A DNA stretch of 64,000 nucleotides from Ulota crispa (GCA_963920765.1 OY987250.1:8370001-8434000), one strand, 5' to 3'; counted from the first letter of the stretch, positions 25,547-36,224 are shown. Notes: generated by a model not told the origin, from the sequence alone. Made by a program: numbers and translations.

Positions 25547-25678
25547 AATGAAGCACTGCGATTGTCACACAATGGCGGGTGTGGACGATGACTCCGGTGT
25601 GGCAGTGTTGGCTACAAACACGAGCACGGAGCTTTGGTGACGACGGGAGAGGAGCTGAAGCGCAAAGCGCAAGGCTGC

Positions 25679-25690
25679 TAAACCCTAAAC
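25679..25690. promoter_or_regulatory. telo-box-like motif upstream of bL17m
   Basis: TAAACCCTAAACCC lies about 135 bp upstream of the bL17m start codon. AAACCCTAA telo boxes are common in promoters of plant ribosomal-protein and translation genes. Here it would be in the promoter or early leader of the minus-strand gene. Confidence 0.6.
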
Positions 25691-25783
25691 CCCTCCGTCT
25701 CTCACCGGTATACAGTACCGAATTTACTGCACCACGGTAAATTCCACGGTAAACGCAAAGCGCAAAGCTCCCACACTAGGGGG

Positions 25784-25982
25784 TAAGGTAGGAACACCCA
25801 TAAGCGTCAGTGTCCCCATAACTGTCACCTCTGCAATTTTGGAAAATTTGTAGAAGTGAATAGATGTAATGACAAGGATGTATAACATGTGAATATGAAA
25901 TTTTAAAAGTGGTTATGAGCATTCGTTTAACATCCATTTAGCATTACATTCATCTTCTACTTTCGATCAAATTTCACTTTGG
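25784..25982. mobile_element. truncated TAAGGTA-family MITE (copy A5)
   Basis: TAAGGTAGGAACACCCATAA at 25784 matches the left end of the 41400 copy, including the CCCATAAGCGT stretch. No partner end is visible. The copy is followed directly by the TTAA-flanked element starting at 25983, which may have interrupted it. Confidence 0.5.
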
Positions 25983-26679
25983 TTAACCCCTAAAGGACTT
26001 GATTCATTTTGAAATGGTCAAACTTCATGTCTAAACTCAATTTTGTCTTTTAAAGTGTGTTCAAACAACAATTTTATATTTTTATTGCTTGAAACTATGT
26101 ATGATATATCACTGCAAGAAATTTCAATTTGTTTCATCTCCACAACAAAGAATTTCAAGTCAAATATGACTATCAAACCAAGTTTATCCTTATATTTAAT
26201 TAATTTATAAAATTTTGATGTTTTTTTTGGAAGACACATTCATTTTCTATTTACATTAATTTTTTTGATAAATTTGAAGAAAATTTTGAACTATTGTGAT
26301 TTTTTAAAGCTAAATGTGGAAATAAAATAAAATCAATTAGAATATAAGTTAAAAAATCTATAATTTCTCCCATAAATGAATGGTAGAATGAGAAACATAG
26401 ATTTGTAGTTTAAATGTAAAATTCATTTAAAGTGTAGAAAATATGAGTGAAAAACATACCATGTTGTGCTATTTGGATTTTAACACTTGGAGCTTTCAAT
26501 GGAAATAACTCTTTCAATTTTTCACATTTTTCAAAAAAATCAAATGAAATAAAAAGAAAAATTGTCAAGCTTCATTTTATTAGTTTGAGCCACATATCAA
26601 AAATTGATATTTTGAAAGTTACAATCATGGTTAACCAACACGCATCCAAAAAGTGAATGCGCGGACTTCTAAGGATTAA
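25983..26679. mobile_element. TTAA-flanked AT-rich element, copy P4 (697 bp)
   Basis: It is bounded by TTAA at 25983 and 26676. The left end reads CCCCTAAAGGAC and the inverted right end TCCTTAGAAGTCC, a weaker match than in the other copies. The interior is strongly AT-rich without coding capacity. The right boundary adjoins the 26680 tandem repeat. Confidence 0.45.
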
Positions 26680-28140
26680 AGTACTTAACTATTATCCTCT
26701 ATGTGAGCAAATTAGCAATCCCTCGCCGTGACCAAATTTCTCCAACCGCCACAATGCCCGCGTACTTCACATTTAAGTTCCACGCTGATAAATCTCAATA
26801 AGCTTTGAAAATAAACGGTAATGTATAATATCTCTTCATACAACCTCTCGCTTCTAAAGATTACATAAGATATCCATAAATTGATTCAGAAATTGCTTTA
26901 AACGACAGTTCGACTACTATACCAAAAGTGATCTCTCTCTCTCTCAATCCCTCCACTAATCTCCTAATGAAAGCACATTCCTGTTAAAATACTTAACTAT
27001 TATCCTCTATTTGAGCAAAATAATGATCCCTCGCCGTGACTAAGCTCACAATGCTTAAAGATCAAATTTCTCCAACAGCCACAGGTGCCCGTGAATTTCA
27101 CACTTCATTTCCACGCTGATAAATCTCTATAAAATTTGAATAAAAATAGTAATGTCTAACATCTCTTCGTGCAACCTCTCGCTTCTGAAGATTACATACA
27201 AAATCCACACATTGATTCAGAAATTGTTTTGATCGAAAGACAGTTCGACTACTGTACCAAAAGTGATCTCTCTTTCTCTCTCCCTCTCTCAATCTCTCCA
27301 CTGATCTCCTAATGAAAGCAAATTCCTGTTAAAATATTATATTATTATCCTCTATCTGAGCAAAATAATAATTTCTTGCCGTGACTAAGCTCACAATGCT
27401 TAACCCCTCACTGCCCAAGGGGCCCAAATCAGGCTTCTTTGAATTTTGTAAAGGAATGCACAACCTTTCTACAAGATTTTTTTAGTGATTATTATTATTT
27501 TTAAACTCTAATTGAAGTTTAGTTATTTTTAAACTCTTATTGAAATCTAATTTTAGCATCAAAAGTCTGATTTTGAAAATGAATTAACATGATTTGTCTA
27601 TTCAAGATTTTGTGCAAGGGTGTCCATTGCAAATTTTCACTTTTTAATATTGAAGGCTCTTGGAAATGAGCTTCAAGTACACTAGAACTTGGAGAGAAAA
27701 ACACATTAAAAATTCAATTTAAAAAATTGTAGAATAGATTTTGAGAAGCCATAAATTGATTGGGGTTAAGCATGTTATACTTTGCATACTCATATTTTTT
27801 TGGTACCCTCAATTTTAGGTTTGAGATGCAAAAAGAGAATTGAAAGGCTTCAAATCACTTTTGCAGTTTTAACACCCTCATGATCAAACATTATAATCTT
27901 TCAATCCATATATGATATTGTTGTGATTTCTTTTCCTATGTGATCTATAATATGTCTACTTTGAATTTGTATGGTTGCGCTTTAGAGGAATTTGATAAGA
28001 TTGATCAAAATGCAGACATTTTGTTCACTTTCAAGCAAATTCTAAGATACGCCAGACTACCATGGGCGGTGAGGGGTTAAAGATCAAATTTCTCCAACCG
28101 CCACAGTGCTCGCGTATTTCACACTTTAATTCCAGATTTT
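26680..28140. repeat. ~310-345 bp tandem repeat, about 2.3 copies, third copy split by P2
   Basis: The marker ATTATCCTCTAT recurs at 26691, 26999 and 27344, giving periods of 308 and 345 bp. Each copy continues with GAGCAAA, CGCCGTGAC, AAATTTCTCCAAC, CACGCTGATAAATCTC, CAACCTCTCGCTTCT, GACAGTTCGACTACT and an AGTGATCTCTCT tract. The third copy is interrupted at its TTAA (27400) by element P2 and resumes at 28081. Confidence 0.85.
27400..28080. mobile_element. TTAA-target element, copy P2 (681 bp) with in-window empty site
   Basis: TTAA lies at 27400-27403 and 28077-28080. The inner ends are CCCCTCACTGCCCA and, inverted, CCCCTCACCGCCCAT. The flanks read CTCACAATGC on the left and AGATCAAATTTCTCC on the right. 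The preceding tandem copy contains the uninterrupted sequence CTCACAATGC-TTAA-AGATCAAATT at 27045-27069. This is the pre-insertion site and shows the target was exactly one TTAA. The interior has no transposase. Confidence 0.85.
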
Positions 28141-28232
28141 TTAAGTGAGACGTTAATTGTTTTCCGGTGCCAATGTACTCGAACACAGCAAGCCCTAACT
28201 TACTGACCTGCACTGACTCCGCCCATGCTCCC

Positions 28233-29311
28233 ATGATGGCAGAATTGGCCACTGAGACCGTAATGTCAACCGTTCAAGACAAAGAATTGGAGGAGACGCG
28301 CTTAACCCCTGAGTGTCTATAGTTTTTCCACCAAAATGAGGATTTCCAAAGACCTACAACTTTGATTCATTATATCTCAGTCAATTGGATGATTCACAAA
28401 AAGTGACCATTGAAAATAATGGAACACCTACTTGGAAAAGGGCTTGCAAATTTTGGGAAGAATTGACTGCGGGAGATGGGAGATTATAACATTTGATCAA
28501 ACAACATGTGGTGGCAAAATCTCATTTTTTGGCATGTAATTGCTACTTATTGATTTTTACAAAATTCTATAAGCCCTTGATTCATCTCAAATTTTGTGAG
28601 TAGCAAGATTAGATGTGAATGCACACCCTTGTAAATTATTGAAGATTGCACTTCCTTTTATGTCAAATTTTAGGGCTTCAAATTGCTATTGCACGGAAAA
28701 TAATGACCGGCAGAGTCGGTGACGATTGCCGTAATAAGGGTCTAGAACATGCTTGGACCCTTGCTAGCAACTTTCCCGCTTCCACAAAGCACACACAAGG
28801 AAGCTTGCAAGGGATGTTGATCGGCTGTAGCTTATCAAATGCTGCTTGCCACCATGCCCCGTATGGTGTTGCACCCAATCAAATCCCTTGCAACACTTGT
28901 ACAACAATTGACTTTCCCTACCATTGCTTCATTGACATGGATAACTTGAATACCTTTGTAATTGTAATTTATAACAAGATCAAAAAATTAAATCTGGGTG
29001 CTCGAAAAAACATCTCAAATCCTAGCGACAGGATCCCGTTGCTGGGGGCGCTCAGGGGTTAATACGAGTCATTTCATTTTCTCTCGGTCGCATTTTGACA
29101 CAAAAGAAATTCAATTTCCCGTTCGAGAGTCCTGGAGAGCAACTTCTGATTCAGCCGAAGACGATGATAACGCAGGTCGTTGACAGGAAACCCTAATTCG
29201 GGGATCCTCTTGGACAATTCAATGATTTGGTATCTTACTCGTTTCTTGTGCTGTCGGTAGAGGACTCGACTTTCGAGGGTTACTCAAATCCACGCCTAGC
29301 CAAGATTTCTG
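28233..29311 (+). pseudogene. possible first exons of an unknown host gene, split by element P3
   Basis: A frame opens at ATG 28233 after a leader with GCAAGCCCTAACTT. It runs 23 codons to the TTAA at 28302, where element P3 begins. Skipping P3 and keeping one TTAA, the same frame continues 46 codons to TAA at 29194, with a possible GT donor at 29176. A second exon-like block (29261-29311) has AG before it and GTATGT after it. I recognise no domain and cannot say which frame is used, so this is a weak call based on continuity across the insertion. Confidence 0.3.
28302..29062. mobile_element. TTAA-flanked element, copy P3 (761 bp)
   Basis: TTAA bounds it at 28302 and 29059. The inner ends are CCCCTGAGTGTC and, inverted, CCCCTGAGCGCCCCCAGC. 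The interior has one 138-codon open frame (28646-29062) that reads into the terminal repeat and shows no transposase motif. The outer flanks look like one disrupted exon. Confidence 0.7.
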
Positions 29312-29399
29312 GTATGTTGGATAGGCAGGAATATTTTGACATTTTAGTAGATTTGAGATAAAGGACAATTTTTTAACTCTTGAGGAGGTTTAGATTTTA

Positions 29400-29710
29400 C
29401 ACCAAATAGGGCATTTAGATTGCGCCATACTAATTTCTTGACATTTCACACTATTTAAACACTTACTGTTGTTAGAGTAATTTTCAGCAATAATTACTAT
29501 AATAAGCAATCTTTAAAGGCCTTGGCAACAACAACATAGTTGTAAGATGGGAAATTAGCTAAGTCCACATGGTAAATCATGTGAAATCTTAGTATCTAAA
29601 CAATTTCATACACCTCCAAGTGGCCAAGCCATGAGTCATGAGGTAACTTTCCATGGTAGGACAACCTAATTGTTAAGACAACCTGAACGCACTCTAGATG
29701 TATTGACATA
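29400..29710. mobile_element. MITE T1, relative of 56037 and 22746 elements
   Basis: The left end GCATTTAGATTGCGCCATAC and the right end CCTAATTGTTAAGACAACCT resemble the ends of T2. The interior matches T2 over segments such as CACTATTTAAACA, AATTACTA, CAACAACA, CATGTGAAA and GATGAGTC-like blocks. The copy is diverged and its edges are approximate. Confidence 0.5.
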
Positions 29711-30260
29711 TACTTTGTTTAATTCCAACAAAATGAATACATTGGTGTTTTGTATGAACTAGAGTGAACTTCCATGCTCCTCATAAAATATAAAAAACTA
29801 AAAATCAACAATCGATTTCACATTGCAAATTTGTTTGTTGTTTATGAGTTTTACAATTCTTGACTGGCATGGAAATTCATTCTTAAACATTGAATTGATT
29901 TAGAAAAAACATTACCTCTAAAGGATAGTTATAGTTAGTGTTACTTTCTTATGCTCTAATTCCACAAGTCTAATTTAAATCCTAGTTTTCATTTTTATTG
30001 GGTCGGAAAGGGTAAAAATAAGTATGAATAAAATGCTTGAATGTTTTATGGAGCTAAAATTTGGAGGTATGGTTCTTGAGTTAGTTTTTGTATGTTCTAC
30101 AATCAGTTTTTCGAGAGATGTTCCACTTCTTTGACTTCAAAATTTTCAGAATGTATTGTCCTGCAAAAATTTCGAAATGAATTGGGACTTGGAACTTGAT
30201 GTTGTCTAAAGCTAGAAGTCCTAATTTTTCACATGTGTATAAGTCAATCATTTTTTCCCC

Positions 30261-30290
30261 TTAACCCTTGAGCACCCAAGCACCCAAGTG
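30261..30290. repeat. solo TTAA-type end (P5)
   Basis: TTAACCCTTGAGCACCC matches the left ends of P1 and P3. The opposite end was not found nearby, so this may be a truncated copy. Confidence 0.4.
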
Positions 30291-30339
30291 CCCCAAATCT
30301 AGCCTCTCCCATAGGTAAAAAACATTGTCTTATATGACT

Positions 30340-31010
30340 GCTACAAATGATTAAGAAATGAATCATTTCTTGCTGAATGACTATATCATGACTGGTCTCA
30401 TTTAGTCACAATTTAGTCATTCTTCAGTTGTTTAATAGTTTTTATCATTCAGTCATTTAGGACATTACAGTATCTCATCCTTTACGTCTTGCGGGCTTTG
30501 TTTGTATCGGGGAGAAAGAGACATTCTCTCTTTTTTGAATCTAGCTGCCTCTTTTTTTCTACTGGCATTTAAGTTTTTTCAATTCCCAAGGATGCCATTA
30601 CGTTTCTACTAACTGAATCAAACCAACTACTTAGCGCAACAAGTCTTGATCTCCGTAACTGCTTTAAATGGTCAACATTTGTTATCTTGACATTAGTCTA
30701 TTTAGTAACATATTAGTGATCCATAAATTCTCATTCAATCATATACTAGTAGTCTTTTAGTCATATATTAGTAGAGTCACAATATAGTCTCACCACACCA
30801 TCAAACTGAGGTCACTCCAAAGTCACAATTAGTTAGTTTTACAATCATTGTGAAGTCACTCCAAAGACACAATTAAGTTGTTCTATAGTCATTGTGACGA
30901 CACATTACATTGAAGATACTATCACAAATTGCAGTAGCTGTTCAATCACAATTCAATACATACTCCATGTAAACTACAAATCAGAGGTACATTGTCAATC
31001 AAAGTCTTAT
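30340..31010. repeat. subterminal AGTCAT-motif cluster (left)
   Basis: Motifs of the form TTTAGTCATA, CAGTCATTTAGGACA and AGTCACAATTTAGTC recur many times in both orientations. CAGTCATTTAGGACA is also found near 54014 at the right end. En/Spm elements carry clustered subterminal motifs that their DNA-binding protein uses. That reading is by analogy. Confidence 0.55.
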
Positions 31011-31279
31011 AACACTAGTAGAAAATTCAGCACAAAATCAACAGAATTTCAACCAAAAACTGTTGATTTTTTCTGTGAATTTGGTCAAGTTGATTTGAAT
31101 ACTTTTCTATTGATTTTTTGTTGATTTTTTGTTGATTTTTTGTTGATTATTTACAATTTTTTGTTAATTTGTTGTTGATTTCTATTACATATTTTATGTT
31201 GTTCATTCTATTTCTTTTCATTTTTAAATTATTATTTTCATAGAATTTGTTTTTATTTTACGAAAATGTGAAATTTTTA

Positions 31280-31470
31280 AGGAATGGGCAGCTGCTCGAG
31301 CCCCCGGGTAGCTGCCCAAACTTCCGAGCAGCTGCCCAAATTTCTGGGCAGCTGCTCGAGCCCCCAAGCAACTGCTGATAGCGGGGTTTGAACCCTCTAC
31401 CTCTCCTCTCACACTCCACAACCTTAGCACATTCTCAAAACCACTAGAGAATGTGCAAATGCACATGCAC
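31280..31470 (-). mobile_element. possible tRNA-derived SINE fragment
   Basis: On the minus strand GGGTTCAAACCCCGC (31395-31381) is a good RNA polymerase III B box. A weak A-box-like TGCTAAGGTTGTGG lies about 35 bp before it. The downstream part carries repeated GGGCAGCTGC motifs. The A box is poor, so this is tentative. Confidence 0.35.
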
Positions 31471-31978
31471 GCATTGGTATCTTGATTCTATTTGTACATT
31501 AAATGTTCATGTCTTTAATAATCCAGTAGACTTTGGAGGCTATTTCCACCCATTAAAGGATTTTTTTTCAAAAAACTTAGAACTAAGAATAGTTGGTAAA
31601 TGTATTTGACTTTCACCTCCAATAATTTTTTTTGGATTTCAATCTTTTTATCAAAAGTTATGAGCTAAAATCAAAGAAGGTGTTTAGAAATTTTAAATAA
31701 ATTGTTTATTTCCATCCTTTTGATTTTGTGTATAAATTTTTATTGGAATTCACAAATCTCATAAAGATTGTTGCAAGCAAAGGTTGGATTCATTAATAAT
31801 TATTATTTAGTGCTAGTTTTTTTGTAAAAAGAACCTTATTTTGTTAAAGTAGCCTCCATAGTTTGATAGCTTCAAATAACATGAAGCCGTGAAAAGTTAC
31901 AAAATTAAAACCTTGCAATAATAAAATCAAAATTCTATTGACTTTTGAATAGTTTTGGATATTTTTTAAGGGCATTAA

Positions 31979-32370
31979 TATATGAACCACACCCTTTGAA
32001 CTACTGTACCACACCCCCGGGGTAAATTTTAGATTTCTACCATCAAAAATTTGAGTTTGAGAATTTTGAATTCAAATTTGGACTTAGACACCATGGTATT
32101 GTCTAGGACCATAAAAAAAGTTGCAATTCAACAACACCCAATGAAAAAGCTTATTTTTTTTACAAACGAAAGTAAAATTAACAATTTTCTTCCTAACTAA
32201 ACTTTTTCATTGGGTGTTGTTGAATTGCAACTTTTTTTATGGTTCTAGACAACACCATGGTTTCTAAACCCAAATCTGAATTCAAAATTTTCAAATTTAG
32301 CTTTTTGATGGTAGAAATCTAAAATTTACCCCGTGGTGTGGTATAGTAATTGGAAGGGTGTGGTACACAT
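31979..32370. mobile_element. ~390-bp hairpin MITE nested in C1
   Basis: The two arms are about 175 bp each. The left arm has ACCACACCC, GGGGTAAATTTTAGATTTCT, ACACCATGG, AAAAAGTTGCAATTCAAC and ACACCCAATGAAAAAG. The right arm is the reverse complement in order, around a central AT-rich loop. There are no coding sequences. A diverged right half of the same family lies in the last visible intron of the DUF21/CBS gene (62745-62985). Confidence 0.85.
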
Positions 32371-33039
32371 ATCAATTTTCATCTTTTAAAGCTTATAAAA
32401 ATATTTTATAAGATTATTTTTTTCTAATTCATTTGGTTAGTAATAGAAGGAAAAATACTAAAAAATACCCTTTAAGTCTTTCAAAATATCAAATTTACGC
32501 CAAAAATATGTGAAACATAAAAAATAATTTTTATTTTTTGTAGGAATATCAATTATACTCCTATTATTTTGGAAAATTAATAAAATAACTCTTCTATTTT
32601 GAAATGTTAAATATATCCTTGTGTTATTTGAAATGTAAAAAACACCTTTGGTTTCTTGTAAGAATTTGCATTAAACTATACACTTGGTTATCATGTAACA
32701 CAAAGATATTTTTGGTACTTTTAATCCTTAAGGGACATATATGATTTCTTCAAAGAATTGAGGAGCATCATTTATATTTGTTTGTAAAGAAATTTTGGTA
32801 TTTAAAACAACAAAATGTTGTACGTTTTATATAAAATTTTGTTGAATTAGTGAAGTTGTGTCCAAAAGTGTCCAGATCAACAAAAAACTATTGATTTTTT
32901 TGTTATTATGGTCATGTTTTACTTGACTTTAAAGGCTGCTAAGTTTAAATCTTACCAAATTGTGAAAAGTAAAAAAAATAAAACCAGTCAATGTACACTC
33001 AAACTTCTAAAAGATTTTTTTTTTTTGAAAACTTCTTTT

Positions 33040-33725
33040 ACTTTTTAAAACTTCAAAAAATTTTAATGAGGTCCAAAAAGATTTTAGAAAGATTTCAAAA
33101 ACAAACCTAAACTATTGTGATAGTTTTTTTGAAAGTATTTTGATGATTTACAAAAAGATTCCTAAAAGATTCTAATTCAGTCTAAGAGATTCTATTTCTA
33201 TAAGTATTTTGAAGTACTTTAACAAATTTCATAAAGATTTTAAAAAGATTCTCAAAGATTCCAAAAAGGTTCTTGAAAATTCTTAGAGATTTTCAAAGAT
33301 TTTTTGGATTTCAAAAAGGATTTTCAAAAGATTCCCAAAGATTCTCAAAGATTCTCAATTGTTCTCAAACATTCTCAAAGATTCCCAAAGATTCCAAATT
33401 ATTCTCAAAGATTCCTAAAAGATTTTCAAAGATTCTCAAATATTTCCAAAGATTCTTAAAGATTCCAAAAAGATTCTCAAAGATTCTCAAAGTTTCTCAA
33501 TTGTTCTCAAACATTCTCAAAGATTCCAAAAAAACTTGAAAAGATTTCAAAAGATTTTGAAAGATTCCCAAAGATTCTCAAAGATTCCTAAAAGATTCTC
33601 AAAGATTTTCAAAGATTCCTAAATATTCTTAAAAATCCTAAAAAGATTCTCAATGATTCTCAAAAGATTCTTGAAGATTCTTAAAGATTCACAAAAAATT
33701 CCCAAAAGATCTTCAAAAGATTCCA
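33040..33725. repeat. degenerate 11-14 bp tandem repeat (CAAAGATTCTC type)
   Basis: Units such as CAAAGATTCTCAAAGATTCC repeat dozens of times with small changes. The open frame at 33273-33539 is a translation of the repeat. It fills most of the right third of element C1. Confidence 0.85.
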
Positions 33726-34149
33726 AAATTTCTATTGATTTAGACAATGGTGTCCAAATCAACAGAACGTATTTAGTTTTTTACAGAATTTTGTTAAATT
33801 AGTCAATTAGCGTGGACAAGTGCCCAAATCAACAAGAAACTGTTGGTTTTCTGTTGTTTTGGAAGGAGTTTTCTACTAGTGTAATGTATCCACTACTTAA
33901 TTAGCAATCACAAACTATCACACACCATTCTCTATACCCACCTACTCAACATCATGTGCATACACTTGCAATTCATATAGACAATGAAAGCAAAATCTCA
34001 ATATCAATTACAATGTAGTAGCCAGAGTGATGAGAGTCTACCTTTAGGCTATAAACTTCCAAAATCTATTTGTAATTGCAACCATGGATTGTACAATGGG
34101 ACTGTACCACTCCGCAGCCTAACAATGAATAAATATAAAACAAAATCTG

Positions 34150-34445
34150 ACAATTTTAGGTAGAGGGTTTCACAAACTTTTTGTCCCAAATAGTGTTTCC
34201 ACCTACAATATCTTCCTCATTTAGTTGATCACCTTTAGATTTGTCTCCATCAAAGTCGTATCCGCATGTAGGGCCTGAATGACGTCTACTTTGCACCACC
34301 CTTAAGGGACCACATCGAAGTGGATAGCGTCTCCTCCAAAACCACTGATAGATCCTATGGCCACCACCTTATGCCTTCCATTTTTTGGGTTTAGGAAGCA
34401 CACCTTCTGCCCCATTGTGAACTGCATCAACAAAACAACAAAATA
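34150..34445 (-). pseudogene. C-terminal module of an En/Spm-type transposon ORF
   Basis: On the minus strand this translates to MGQKVCFLNPKNGRHKVVAI, then GDAIHFDVVPKGWCKVDV allowing one stop, and after a frame change NEEDIVGGNTIWDKKFVKP. The pattern (a short beta-rich module with GWCKV and a closing VGG-I-W motif) resembles the C-terminal domain of plant En/Spm ORF proteins as I remember it. It has at least one in-frame stop and one frame change. It lies downstream of the Transposase_24-like and FCP1-like pieces on the same strand and probably belonged to the same transcription unit. Confidence 0.45.
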
Positions 34446-34834
34446 GATACAATAATTTAATATTTGTAAATTCCAATTTCAATACTTAACCTCCATTTAT
34501 AATGTTAGAATCTCACCTTCTGCCCTTTATGCTCCTATCCTTTCTTTGCAAGCGGTTTAGGCTTCTTCTTATCTTGCTTCTTTTGCTTCAACCAAGAGAG
34601 GTAATGCGTCAAACAGATTGAAACTTTAATGTCAACTCCAAATCTACAAACTCAAATTTCAACCTGGCCTCACTAGTGGATTATTTGCCAAACTTTTGCC
34701 CTTGTGGTTTTGCGCATGCACATGGTCACTAAGGTAGTTATTTGCTGTGATCCGATGTTAGAGATATTTTGTGAAGAAATCAATGATTGTATTGCAATGT
34801 AGAAATCCTTAGAATTGGGGCCGCAAAAAGGTTT

Positions 34835-35530
34835 TCAAATACGCATATTGTCCGCTAGATGAGTCAAATCTTTTGCAAAGAAGGCTGGAGTCACTATGAC
34901 ATTAGCTGGACATTTGGATTTAAGTATTGTCCAATTCACATCTACAATTATGGTATTGTTTGTATTCCACTGTGGCCATGTACTAAAAACTTTGTGTAGT
35001 GCCTTTGCCTCTAGTGGCTTGTCTCCCAAAGATGTCATTGTCTCTATGTCATCATTACTCCAACTAAAGGCCGGGGTGCTCTATATTACCTCCAACCTCT
35101 TCATCAAAGCACCAATTACATCCGCCATGAATGGTATAGTGAAGAAACACCAAAATGCAACTGTGAAATTTAGGAAACACATTCAGAGGAACTCCAATAA
35201 CCAAGGATAACACAATATCCCCATGAGGGCGTTCAAAATGTAGGCTCCAAAATCTTATAATCATGGTGTAGGTCATTGTCATGGTCAATCAAGGTCCCAA
35301 ACAACCCAAATATAACTAGCTTCTTTTGTTTGCCATCCAAACATGGTGACACTAAATTAGGTCTCATCTAGTTTGTCACTTTGACATGAGGTAGTGGTGG
35401 CGAAAGTGGTGCAGGAGGGACCACTACTAGAGGGACCACTGCTAGAGGAACTGCACCTTGATCAATTTCCATAATCCTCCTTGGAGACATTGCCCTTGCC
35501 TCTTTCAAAATCTGGTAATCCAATTTAACA
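34835..35530 (-). pseudogene. decayed FCP1/NIF-type HAD phosphatase domain in the transposon island
   Basis: On the minus strand, after a proline-rich lead (MSPRRIMEIDQ then PPAPLSPPLPHVKVTN), KKLVIFGLFGTLIDHDND matches HAD motif I of the FCP1-like family (normally DLDGTL or DLNGTL). In later frames VAFWCFFTIPFMADVIGALM, SLGDKPLEAKALHKVF, WPQWNTNNTIIVDVNW and CPANVIVTPAFFAKDLTHLA follow in the family's order. The NTIIVD segment corresponds to the second acidic motif. The catalytic Asp of motif I is Gly here, and stops and frame changes break the frame, so it is not functional as read. Whether it is transposon cargo or an integral part of the element is open. Confidence 0.6.
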
Positions 35531-35933
35531 TCACCTATTAGTCCAAGTTACCATCAACTTGTACTAACCAATTTTTACCATCAACTTGTACTAACCAATC
35601 TTTACCATCAATTTGTACTAACCAATCTTTGAGTAAGTACAAAGTGAAACATTCCAACACTGTTTGACAGGTAGTAAGTGGTAAAATATCAAGTTGGTAG
35701 GGAGTCTGTATGACTAGATGACTAGGACTACATGACTACAAAACAACTAGTATAAGACTATATGCCCACTATCTTATAGTACAACTTGACTGCAAAACAA
35801 CTAGTAAATGACTAAATGCCCACTACAGATAAATAGTACAACTTGTAAATGGTACAATAACACTAATAACTCATAACTACTATTTTATCCCAACGCTAGA
35901 TTTGTACTATTACTTATGCCATTTGCAATAAAA

Positions 35934-36224
35934 CTACTTGAAGTCAACACCACATCCAAACAATTTGCAACTTTGGATAATGAGTACCTCTTCTGGAAGA
36001 GTGATGATATCAATTGCCTTGAATTCAGTTCTAGGTAGGACATCAAGGGGCGTCTCCAACAAGAAGGGCTGCTCCAGAATTACGTCATCTTCCACATCTT
36101 TGGTATATGGACATATAACTTCATCTGTATATGGACATATAACCTCATCAGCCTTGCATTTCTCCTTTAGCACCTCTTTCACCCCGCCAGAACTCCTCCC
36201 CCACTCTGGTCTGCAAAACTTCAA
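35934..36224 (-). pseudogene. transposon ORF fragment of unknown function
   Basis: This is a 96-codon frame with acidic character and a direct repeat DEVICPYTDEVICPYT. It lies between the Transposase_24-like and FCP1-like pieces on the same strand. I do not recognise a domain. Its position suggests an exon of the same minus-strand transposon gene. Confidence 0.35.

Larger units (their letters stand above)
31013..33881. mobile_element. non-autonomous CACTA element C1 (2869 bp)
   Basis: The left end is CACTAGTAGAAAATTC at 31013 and the inverted right end, from 33881, is CACTAGTAGAAAACTC. The element is flanked on both sides by TAA (31010-31012 and 33882-33884), the 3-bp duplication expected of CACTA elements. 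Both subterminal regions carry AATCAACAGAA/CTGTTGATTT motifs. No transposase is encoded. It contains a nested hairpin MITE, a tRNA-like segment and a long AAGATTC repeat. Confidence 0.85.

Noticed and set aside
28646-29062. 138-codon frame as a transposase of element P3
   Set aside because: It runs into the terminal repeat, has no DDE-type motif and no family similarity that I can see.
33273-33539. 88-codon frame and a CRISPR-like regular repeat
   Set aside because: The units are short, variable and contiguous with no spacers. This is a transposon minisatellite, not a CRISPR array or a gene.
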